In this document: piece after piece, positions 1 through 4,344 of the stretch
Numbering within the stretch: the stretch's first letter is position 1
Layout of the letters: every line of letters starts with the position of its first letter
Assembly (NCBI GenBank): GCA_012514775.1
Contig: JAAYZQ010000357.1
Coordinates: forward strand, 1-5,922
Length of the DNA stretch: 5,922 nucleotides
Reading direction: 5' to 3'
Source: Anaerolineaceae bacterium
GTDB taxonomy: Bacteria > Chloroflexota > Anaerolineae > JAAYZQ01
Translations under genes and position numbers: made by a program
Notes under the pieces: model-generated
Database searches by the model: none
What the model was told of the DNA's origin: nothing
The model's input: only the letters and a program-made list of their open reading frames with translations

Positions 1-74
1 AGGTTGCGGAGCCGCTGCCGCGCCACCTCCAGGCGGGTCATGGCGCGCTCGGGCGCCGGGCCGGCGTGGGGCAT
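1..74 (-). CDS. N-terminus of a possible winged-helix (HTH_42-type) protein, cut by the window edge
   Basis: Only the first 24 codons are in the window. The frame opens after the stop codon of the MoaD-like gene and reads MPHAGPAPERAMTRLEVARQ, then RLRN and probably Leu. The ATG at 74-72 is the first in frame. A second ATG at 41-39 (MTRLEVARQ) is equally possible, because neither has a clear Shine-Dalgarno site. The start lies 24 bases beyond the stop of the preceding gene on the same strand, so it is probably the third gene of that operon. The stretch LEVARQRLRN recalls the beginning of winged-helix DNA-binding-domain proteins of the HTH_42/YcaQ type, which often begin with an arginine-rich helix of this kind. 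That match is from memory of the family and rests on very few residues. The reading frame itself is more secure than the product name. Confidence 0.4.
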   Translation of the reverse strand, partial: MPHAGPAPERAMTRLEVARQRLRN

Positions 75-98
75 CTGCTTGCGTGCATCGCTGCCCGG

Positions 99-395
99 CT
101 AGCCGCCTGCGATGGCCCCCACGATGATCAGTCGCTCAGAGCCCGTGGCCACGGCCTCGGGCAGCGGAGCGTCGGGCGATTCGTGGGACAGATCCTGCTC
201 GCAGGCAAAGAACCGGATCAGGGACCGCCGCTCCCGGGTGGCCTGGTCGCGGATGGTGCCGCGCAGCATGGGGTAGCGGGCCTCCAGGGCGTCCAGGACC
301 GAGCGCTGGGTGATCGGACCCTCGACCTCGAGGTGTACCTCGGGCCCGGCCTGGGCCAGCGTTCGCAGGTGATAGGGCAATACAACGCGGATCAT
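99..395 (-). CDS. MoaD/ThiS-family ubiquitin-like protein with C-terminal Gly-Gly
   Basis: A 98-residue protein starting [17 protein letters not shown] and ending [12 protein letters not shown]. Size, the N-terminal strand followed by a helix (residues 31-41, [11 protein letters not shown]), and the end in a hydrophobic strand plus Gly-Gly are the hallmarks of MoaD/ThiS beta-grasp sulfur carriers. In those proteins the terminal glycine is adenylated by an E1-like enzyme (MoeB/ThiF) and then carries sulfur as a thiocarboxylate. The Gly97-Gly98 end is intact, so the protein could in principle be activated. No E1-like, moaE, thiG or other molybdopterin or thiamine gene is visible nearby, so the partner is unknown and neither moaD nor thiS is an appropriate name. 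The ATG at 395-393 overlaps the TGA of the propeller gene (four-base ATGA) and the nearest GGAGGT is about 12 bases upstream, so translation is probably coupled to that gene. The segment rich in Asp/Glu/Ser/Pro at residues 66-81 is longer than in classic MoaD. Confidence 0.85.
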   Translation of the reverse strand: MIRVVLPYHLRTLAQAGPEVHLEVEGPITQRSVLDALEARYPMLRGTIRDQATRERRSLIRFFACEQDLSHESPDAPLPEAVATGSERLIIVGAIAGG

Positions 396-1507
396 GGCAG
401 CGTCTGGACCTCCACAGATAGGACGGCGGGCAGATCGCGGACGATGGGCGTCCAGTGGTCCCCGCCATCGGGCGAGGCATAGACCTGCCCGCCGGTGGTG
501 CCGAAATAGATGCCGCACGGATCGAGGCGATCCACGGCCATGGCGTCGCGCAGGACGTTGACGTAGCAGTCCCGCTGCGGCAGGCCGTCCGTCAGTGCTT
601 CCCACTCGCTGCCCCCCGTGCGGCTGCGGTAGACGCGCAGCTTGCCCTCGGGCGGGTAATGCTCCGAGTCGCTCTTGATGGGGATGACATAGATGGTCTC
701 GGGCTCGTGGGCGTGGACGTCGATGGCAAAGCCAAAGTCGCTCGGCAGATTGCCGCTGACCTCCTCCCACAGCTCGCCGGCGTTGTCGCTGCGCATGACG
801 TCCCAGTGCTTTTGCATGAACAGCACGTCGGGGCGCGAGGGGTGCAGGGCGATGCGGTGCACGCAGTGGCCCACCTCGGCGTCCTCGTCGGGCAGGAACT
901 CGGAGCGGAGGCCACGGTTGATGGCCTGCCACGTCTCGCCGCCGTCGGTGGTCTGGAAGGTGCCCGCTGCCGAGATGGCGACGTACATCCGGCGCGGGTC
1001 GGCCGGATCGAGGAGGATGGTGTGCAGGCACAGCCCCCCGGCCCCCGGCTGCCATTGGGGCCCGGTCCCGTGGCGGCGCAGCCCGGCGACCTCTTGCCAG
1101 TTGTGCCCGCCGTCGGTGGAGCGAAACAGCGCCGCGTCCTCGACGCCGGCATAGACCGTCTCCGCCTCGGCCAGCGATGGCTCCAGGTGCCAGACGCGCA
1201 GGAACTCCCAGGGGTGGGGGGTGCCGTCGTACCACTGGTGGGTGCCGGGCACGCCCTCGTATTGGAAGTCGTTGCCCACAGGCTCCCACGTGCGGCCGCC
1301 ATCGTCCGAGCGCTGGATCACCTGTCCGAACCAGTCGCTCGTTTGCGACGCATACACCCGGTCGGGATTGACGGGCGAGCCCTTGACGTGAAAGATCTCC
1401 CAGCCGCCAAAGTGCGGGCCGTCGACCTGCCACCGGTCGCGTTTGCCGTCAGACGTCAAGATGAACGCGCCTTTGCGTGTGCCTACGAGAACCCGTACTC
1501 TGCTCAT
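392..1507 (-). CDS. Cytoplasmic BNR/Asp-box beta-propeller protein (sialidase-like fold, VPS10/YCF48-like)
   Basis: A 371-residue protein with regularly spaced Asp-box motifs (S/T-x-D-x-G-x-x-W). Clear copies are at residues 67-74 (SDDGGRTW), 130-137 (STDGGHNW), 186-193 (TTDGGETW) and 345-352 (SPDGGDHW). Degenerate copies are at 19-26, 240-247 (SDNAGELW) and 295-302 (SRTGGSEW). Seven such sites suggest a seven-bladed propeller. The opening [14 protein letters not shown] is the first blade itself, with no signal peptide or membrane segment, so the protein should be cytoplasmic. Databases usually label such proteins exo-alpha-sialidase, but I do not see the sialidase catalytic set (arginine triad, Tyr/Glu nucleophile pair), so a binding or scaffold role is more likely than glycosidase activity. 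The start is fixed by AAGGAGA seven bases upstream of ATG. The stop overlaps the MoaD-like start, so the two proteins probably act together. Substrate and partner are unknown. Confidence 0.88.
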   Translation of the reverse strand: MSRVRVLVGTRKGAFILTSDGKRDRWQVDGPHFGGWEIFHVKGSPVNPDRVYASQTSDWFGQVIQRSDDGGRTWEPVGNDFQYEGVPGTHQWYDGTPHPWEFLRVWHLEPSLAEAETVYAGVEDAALFRSTDGGHNWQEVAGLRRHGTGPQWQPGAGGLCLHTILLDPADPRRMYVAISAAGTFQTTDGGETWQAINRGLRSEFLPDEDAEVGHCVHRIALHPSRPDVLFMQKHWDVMRSDNAGELWEEVSGNLPSDFGFAIDVHAHEPETIYVIPIKSDSEHYPPEGKLRVYRSRTGGSEWEALTDGLPQRDCYVNVLRDAMAVDRLDPCGIYFGTTGGQVYASPDGGDHWTPIVRDLPAVLSVEVQTLP

Positions 1508-1512
1508 TCGTG

Positions 1513-1519
1513 TCTCCTT
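1513..1519 (-). promoter_or_regulatory. Shine-Dalgarno site of the propeller gene
   Basis: On the minus strand AAGGAGA lies six bases before the ATG at 1507-1505, embedded in the purine-rich stretch GAGAAGGAGA. It is a strong match to the 16S anti-SD sequence and decides the start codon. Confidence 0.85.
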
Positions 1520-1535
1520 CTCAAATTTCCAGGCG

Positions 1536-1597
1536 CGCGTGGCGAACTACTGCCCGGCCCTCCCTGATACGCGAGTTCGCCAGGCGCGAGCCACGCG
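1536..1597 (-). promoter_or_regulatory. Leader of the propeller operon with two mutually exclusive stems
   Basis: Two perfect inverted repeats share one arm. In plus-strand coordinates, TGGCGAACT (1540-1548) is complementary to AGTTCGCCA (1574-1582), nine pairs. CGCGTGGC (1536-1543) is complementary to GCCACGCG (1590-1597), eight pairs. The arms overlap at 1540-1543, so only one stem can form fully. The shared arm is transcribed just before the Shine-Dalgarno site at 1519-1513. A nine-base direct repeat, CCAGGCGCG, also occurs at 1529 and 1580. The region lies in the predicted 5' untranslated leader. No known riboswitch consensus is recognised. A regulatory role is inference, and GC-rich sequence yields such pairs by chance more readily. 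Confidence 0.4.
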
Positions 1598-1598
1598 T

Positions 1599-1631
1599 GC
1601 TCGGAAGGCTGCTTCCCGGCAGCCTGGGAGC
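1599..1631 (-). promoter_or_regulatory. Stem-loop in the leader of the propeller operon
   Basis: AGGCTGC (1606-1612) pairs with GCAGCCT (1619-1625) around a six-base loop. An outer GCTC/GAGC pair (1599-1602 with 1628-1631) extends it across a small internal loop. It lies about 100 bases upstream of the propeller start, downstream of the predicted transcription start. No run of T follows on the minus strand, so it is not an obvious terminator. Confidence 0.4.
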
Positions 1632-1709
1632 CGGATGGGTCGAAAGGGGAACGATGGGCGCACCGCACAGGGTAGGCTGGGTTGAGGGGCAGGCGGCGCC
1701 CGGGGGCCT

Positions 1710-1738
1710 ATTCTGCCACGAAATGAGCCTTTTGTCAA
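1710..1738 (-). promoter_or_regulatory. Predicted sigma70-type promoter for the propeller/MoaD-like operon
   Basis: On the minus strand a perfect TTGACA (1738-1733) is followed after 17 bases by CAGAAT (1715-1710), four of six matches to TATAAT. Spacing is optimal. Transcription would start near 1703, giving a leader of roughly 195 bases before the ATG at 1507. The sequence just upstream of the -35 box on this strand is CAGGCA, a motif that recurs next to the rightward promoter. Confidence 0.65.
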
Positions 1739-1810
1739 TGCCTGCGCCAGGCAGCCCAGCAATTCCGAATATGACGAGGTGCAAGCCCGATTCTGCTTAT
1801 CGCTCGGCCT

Positions 1811-1879
1811 GGATCCCCAGATCCCCCTTCGGGCCCCGGGGGTGCCCTTCCCGACGCTCCCCCTGCGGGGCCATCGGGA
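1811..1879. repeat. Cluster of GC-rich inverted and direct repeats between the divergent promoters
   Basis: GATCCCC occurs twice (1812-1818 and 1820-1826). CCCCC (1823-1827) can pair with GGGGG (1838-1842). TCCCG (1849-1853) pairs with CGGGA (1875-1879), enclosing a second stem CCCC/GGGG (1860-1863 with 1867-1870). The cluster lies upstream of both predicted promoters, so neither would transcribe it. I see no convincing gene in the 250 bases between the promoters. The structures could be operators, remnants of a terminator, or composition effects. Confidence 0.3.
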
Positions 1880-1901
1880 CGGTGCAGGGCCAGGGGAGGC
1901 C

Positions 1902-1929
1902 AAAACCGCCAGATCTGGCGATCTGGCGG
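1902..1929 (-). terminator. Perfect 10-bp inverted repeat followed by TTTT on the minus strand (terminator-like or operator)
   Basis: CCGCCAGATC (1906-1915) and GATCTGGCGG (1920-1929) form a perfect ten-pair stem with a four-base loop (TGGC). On the minus strand the stem is followed directly by TTTT (1905-1902), the layout of a short intrinsic terminator reading leftward. It also contains a 12-bp perfect palindrome, GCCAGATCTGGC (1908-1919), and a tandem repeat of GATCTGGC (1912-1919 and 1920-1927), which is equally consistent with a binding site for a dimeric regulator. No minus-strand gene lies to its right in the window that would need it, so if it is a terminator it would block antisense or spurious transcription from reaching the propeller operon. 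Confidence 0.45.
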
Positions 1930-1970
1930 GAGCAAGCGGGCCAAACCCGGGCCATATTAAGAATTCCTGT

Positions 1971-1986
1971 CAGGCAGCCAGGCAGC
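1971..1986 (+). repeat. Perfect 8-bp tandem repeat abutting the -35 box
   Basis: CAGGCAGC is repeated exactly twice head to tail (1971-1978, 1979-1986) and ends one base before the TTGACA of the rightward promoter. The block is also bracketed by an inverted pair, TGTCA (1969-1973) and TGACA (1988-1992). Its core GCCAGGCAGC (1977-1986) recurs at 1746-1755 beside the leftward promoter. The position suits an activator or repressor site. Confidence 0.45.
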
Positions 1987-2014
1987 TTGACAAACCTCCC
2001 TGGCACGATATAAT
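1987..2014 (+). promoter_or_regulatory. Near-consensus sigma70 promoter of the lipoprotein/two-component operon
   Basis: A perfect TTGACA (1987-1992) and a perfect TATAAT (2009-2014) are separated by 16 bases, one short of the optimum. Transcription would start near 2021, leaving a leader of about 180 bases before the first gene at 2202. The AT-rich -10 box stands out sharply in this GC-rich sequence. Confidence 0.8.
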
Positions 2015-2039
2015 AGGGGCGGCGGTTGTCGTGTTCACT

Positions 2040-2157
2040 ACGCTGTTTTGGCTGTGCGTCCGGTATCAAACCCCAGGAGACTACGAGCAAGGCCGCTGCG
2101 ACACGCTGTTTCAGGCTTGACACAGCGGTGCCATACGGGTGCCACAGGCGAGTGGTA
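2040..2157 (+). promoter_or_regulatory. Structured 5' leader of the lipoprotein/two-component operon
   Basis: Several stems compete here. CGCTGT (2104-2109) pairs with ACAGCG (2122-2127), extended inside by TCA/TGA after a single mismatch and closed by the loop GGCT. CCGCTG (2093-2098) can instead pair with CAGCGG (2123-2128). A second copy of ACGCTGTTT (2040-2048, again at 2103-2111) offers a third partner. TGCCAC (2140-2145) and GTGGTA (2152-2157) form a further stem with one G-T pair. The layout could be a cis-acting regulatory leader. I recognise no known riboswitch class in it. Confidence 0.35.
2127..2144 (+). promoter_or_regulatory. Direct repeat GGTGCCA with 11-base spacing (possible OmpR/PhoB-type box)
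   Basis: GGTGCCA occurs at 2127-2133 and 2138-2144, that is 7-base repeats separated by 4 bases. This is the geometry bound by tandem OmpR/PhoB-family response regulators, and one such regulator is encoded 550 bases downstream. Against it, the repeat lies about 105 bases after the predicted transcription start, and GGTGCCA also occurs by chance elsewhere, for example within the propeller gene. Confidence 0.3.
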
Positions 2158-2189
2158 GCATACAGGTGACAACATCACGAAACGATTCT

Positions 2190-2196
2190 GGAGGTG
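2190..2196 (+). promoter_or_regulatory. Shine-Dalgarno site of the short lipoprotein gene
   Basis: GGAGGTG ends five bases before the ATG at 2202. It selects this ATG over an in-frame GTG at 2139, which has no such site and would put a polar extension ahead of the signal peptide. Confidence 0.85.
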
Positions 2197-2201
2197 GCAA
2201 A

Positions 2202-2606
2202 ATGATAACGGTTGTCCGTGTATTGCTCGCGTTGCTGCTGCTCCCGCTCGTCGCTGCCTGTGGTACCCGGCTTCAGGCCGCCGGACAAGGCGGAGCCCAG
2301 CTTCCGCTGGGAGAAGAGGACGCCATGCCATCGGCCATGATCCCGTCCTCGCCTCTCCCCACGGCTCCACCGGCCGCCGGTGAGCCAGACGCCGTGCCCG
2401 ATCTGTCGGGGGTGGTCTATTGGACGAGCGATGGCCGGGGGCTGCTGGTCGAAACCTTTGACCTGTCCGACGGCAAGCCGCGGCGGCGCCTGGTAGACGT
2501 GGAGACGGGCCAGACCCTGGTGCTGCCCCTGCCGGAGAGTAGCCGCGTCGTCGGCTGGATCGGCGGCAGTTGGGAGCGCTTGCCTGGCGCCAACCTTGGC
2601 GGGTAG
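2202..2606 (+). CDS. Short predicted lipoprotein with one propeller-like segment
   Basis: A 134-residue protein. Residues 1-20 form a type II signal peptide: a short start with one Arg, a Leu/Val-rich core, and the lipobox LVAAC with the lipidated Cys at 20. The mature protein should be anchored outside the cytoplasmic membrane. Residues 21-68 are a low-complexity linker rich in Pro, Ala and Ser. Residues 71-122 form a small strand-rich segment, starting VVYWTSDGRG and ending SRVVGWIGG. That segment resembles residues 359-411 of the longer lipoprotein encoded at 4345-5592 (shared pattern: WT, acidic turn, Leu/Val strand, GQ or GS turn, R-V-x-GW-x-G). It may be a shortened paralogue or one that lost most of its blades. 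It is the first gene of the operon, 88 bases ahead of the response regulator. The family is not recognised, and the function is unknown. A role in signalling is inferred from context. Confidence 0.82.
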   Translation: MITVVRVLLALLLLPLVAACGTRLQAAGQGGAQLPLGEEDAMPSAMIPSSPLPTAPPAAGEPDAVPDLSGVVYWTSDGRGLLVETFDLSDGKPRRRLVDVETGQTLVLPLPESSRVVGWIGGSWERLPGANLGG

Positions 2607-2640
2607 CGCACTGGAATTGCGGCTCAGAGGGACGGCAAGG

Positions 2641-2665
2641 GGGCAAAGGCCTCGCGAGGGAGCCC
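2641..2665 (+). other. Hairpin between the short lipoprotein and response regulator genes
   Basis: GGGC (2641-2644) pairs with GCCC (2662-2665), enclosing the palindrome CCTCGCGAGG (2650-2659). It sits in the 88-base gap before the response regulator and has no following T run. It could stabilise or separate the upstream transcript segment, or be incidental in GC-rich DNA. Confidence 0.25.
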
Positions 2666-2694
2666 AGGGAAGTGCAGATCAGGAGCTGGAGCAA

Positions 2695-3417
2695 GTGAAC
2701 GAAAAAGGTGCGGCGCACATCCTGTTGGTCGATGACGAGGAGGCGATCACTGCGCAGTTGGCGCCCTTTCTCGAGCGAGCCGGGTTTGCCGTCACCGTGG
2801 CGAGCGACGGGGCCGAGGCGCTGCGGCTGGTTGACGAGTTGGCGGTTGACCTCATCGTCCTCGACGTCCTGATGCCGCAGCTCGACGGGCGTGAGATGCT
2901 GCGTCGCCTGCGGCAGGCCAGCAACTGGACGCCCGTGATCCTCCTGACCAAGATTGGCTCGCCCGGCGAACGGGCCATGGCCCTGGACGAGGGCGCCGAC
3001 GACTATCTGAACAAGCCCTTCGAGCCGTACGAGCTGGCAGCCCGCATCCGTGCAGTGCTGCGCCGCAGCCGGCGCGGTGCCCCCTCCCTGGCCAGCGGCA
3101 GCCGCCTCGTTTGCGGGCAGTTGCTCCTCGATCGTCGGGCCCGGCGTGTCTTTCTCAAAGGCCGGGAAGTACCCTTGACGGCCAAATCCATCGCCCTCCT
3201 CGAGTACCTCATGCTCCACCCGGACGAGGTCCTGGATCGCGAGCGGTTGCTCGATGCCGTGTGGGGCTGGGATTACCCGGCCGCGAGCAGGGCGGTGGAC
3301 TCGCGCATCGCCGAGCTGCGCCGGCTCCTGGGCGATGACCCGGACCGGCCCCGCTTAGTCGAGACCGTCATCGGCCAGGGGTACCGGTTCGTTGGACAGG
3401 TGGAGGTGGCGACGTGA
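2695..3417 (+). CDS. OmpR/PhoB-family response regulator
   Basis: A 240-residue two-component transcription factor. The receiver domain spans about residues 8-122: acidic pair Asp13-Asp14, phospho-acceptor Asp57 (LIVLDVLMP), switch Thr85 (ILLT) and Lys107 (NKPF), all in place. The C-terminal winged helix (about 133-235) has the usual order: VPLTAKSIALLEYL, then the turn HPDEVLDRERLLDAVWG, recognition helix VDSRIAELRRLLG, and wing IGQGYRFVG. Phosphorylation by the kinase encoded next should drive dimerisation and DNA binding. The GTG at 2695 is chosen because AGGAG lies nine bases upstream and the resulting length matches the family. An upstream in-frame ATG at 2596 would overlap the lipoprotein gene and add 33 unrelated residues. 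The stop overlaps the kinase start (GTGA). Targets are unknown. Autoregulation through sites upstream of 2202 is possible. Confidence 0.96.
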   Translation: MNEKGAAHILLVDDEEAITAQLAPFLERAGFAVTVASDGAEALRLVDELAVDLIVLDVLMPQLDGREMLRRLRQASNWTPVILLTKIGSPGERAMALDEGADDYLNKPFEPYELAARIRAVLRRSRRGAPSLASGSRLVCGQLLLDRRARRVFLKGREVPLTAKSIALLEYLMLHPDEVLDRERLLDAVWGWDYPAASRAVDSRIAELRRLLGDDPDRPRLVETVIGQGYRFVGQVEVAT

Positions 3418-4310
3418 GAAGATACCTGCCGGCCTTGCTCCCCCTGGTTATCGGCCTGGGTCTCGCTCTTTTGCTGCAGTACGGACCCTGGTCCAACCCG
3501 GTGCTTACCTTGCGCGCCGACCTGGGCACGGTGCTGCTGCTGTTGGGGCTGGCCGCCACCCTGGCCTGGGGATGTGCCGTGGCCGTGGCGGTGCGCCGGG
3601 ACCGCCGTGAGGCGGGCCGCCTGGCCTGCCTGCGACAGGAACAGGCGGATGCCCACCGGCGGTTTCTGCAACGCCTGGACCACGAGCTCAAGAATCCCAT
3701 AACAGCCATCCGCGCCGGCCTCGCCAATCTGGACGAAGGCGTGGACGGCGCGATCCTGGGCAGCGTGCGCGTCCAGGTGAATCGCCTGGCCCGACTGAGT
3801 GCGGATCTGCGAAAACTGGCGGATCTGGAAACGCAGCCGCTGGACGGTACGGCAGTCGACCTGTCGGCGGTGGTTGCCGAGTTGGCGGACACGCCGCGGG
3901 AACACCTGGAGGCGACCGGCCGGTCGCTGCAGGTCATCCTGCCGCGGGCGCCCTGGCCTCTGCCCAAGGTGTTGGGCGATCGGGATCTCCTCTTCCTGGC
4001 GCTGCACAACCTGGTGGACAATGCCTGCAAATTCTCGGGTCCCCAGGCCACCATCGAGTTGCGCGCCTTCGAGGATGGATCGAACGTGGTGGTAGAAGTG
4101 GCCGACACCGGGCCCGGGATCGACCCGGACGAGATCCCACACCTGGGCGAGGAGTTGTACCGGGGGCGCAGCGCCAGGGGCATCGAAGGCAGCGGGCTGG
4201 GGCTGGCATTGGTGCAGGCCATCGTCGACCGCCACCGAGGCACGCTGACCATCCGCAGCCGGCCGGGACAGGGTACGGTCGTGGCGCTGCGTCTCCCGGT
4301 TGCCCGCTGA
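3414..4310 (+). CDS. Sensor histidine kinase with two membrane helices and minimal extracytoplasmic loop
   Basis: A 298-residue membrane histidine kinase. Transmembrane helices lie at about residues 5-23 and 38-60, leaving only some 14 residues outside. There is no recognisable periplasmic, PAS or HAMP domain. A short cytoplasmic linker (61-80) leads to the dimerisation/phospho-acceptor domain with H-box FLQRLDHELKNPI (His90, followed by Glu91 and Asn94). The ATP-binding domain follows: N-box HNLVDNACKF (Asn199, Asn203), G1 box DTGPG (231-235), a weak F-box region and G2 box GSGLGL (259-264). All catalytic motifs are present, so it should autophosphorylate and pass phosphate to Asp57 of the adjacent regulator. 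The GTG start overlaps the regulator stop by four bases, with GGAGG seven bases upstream. With so little outside the membrane, the signal is probably sensed within the membrane or supplied by a partner. The flanking lipoproteins are candidates. Confidence 0.95.
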   Translation: MRRYLPALLPLVIGLGLALLLQYGPWSNPVLTLRADLGTVLLLLGLAATLAWGCAVAVAVRRDRREAGRLACLRQEQADAHRRFLQRLDHELKNPITAIRAGLANLDEGVDGAILGSVRVQVNRLARLSADLRKLADLETQPLDGTAVDLSAVVAELADTPREHLEATGRSLQVILPRAPWPLPKVLGDRDLLFLALHNLVDNACKFSGPQATIELRAFEDGSNVVVEVADTGPGIDPDEIPHLGEELYRGRSARGIEGSGLGLALVQAIVDRHRGTLTIRSRPGQGTVVALRLPVAR

Positions 4311-4344
4311 CGCGGGGTAGTCGCACAGACTCTGGAGCGAAAGC

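Noticed and set aside
396..1433. Leftward reading frame extending the MoaD-like gene upstream to 444 residues
   Set aside because: Above residue 346 it is an Arg/Pro/Gly-rich shadow of the propeller gene. The MoaD-like protein starts at the ATG overlapping the propeller stop.
455..1567. Long plus-strand open frame opposite the propeller gene
   Set aside because: It is the antisense of a clear protein family, with a biased Val/Ala/Gly composition and no good start site. It runs across the propeller start into the leader.
1779..2120. Plus-strand open frame of 113 codons in the intergenic region
   Set aside because: It runs through the inverted repeats and the near-consensus promoter, has no ribosome site, and its product resembles nothing known.
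2117..2122. Third TTGACA as a possible second promoter for the lipoprotein operon
   Set aside because: No acceptable -10 box lies 16-18 bases downstream, and the hexamer is explained as part of the 2104-2127 hairpin.
2139..2201. GTG at 2139 as start of the short lipoprotein
   Set aside because: It would put 21 polar residues ahead of the signal peptide and lacks a ribosome site, whereas ATG 2202 has GGAGGTG.
2038..3219. Long minus-strand open frame opposite the response regulator
   Set aside because: GC-rich antisense shadow; the plus-strand frame has every receiver and winged-helix motif.
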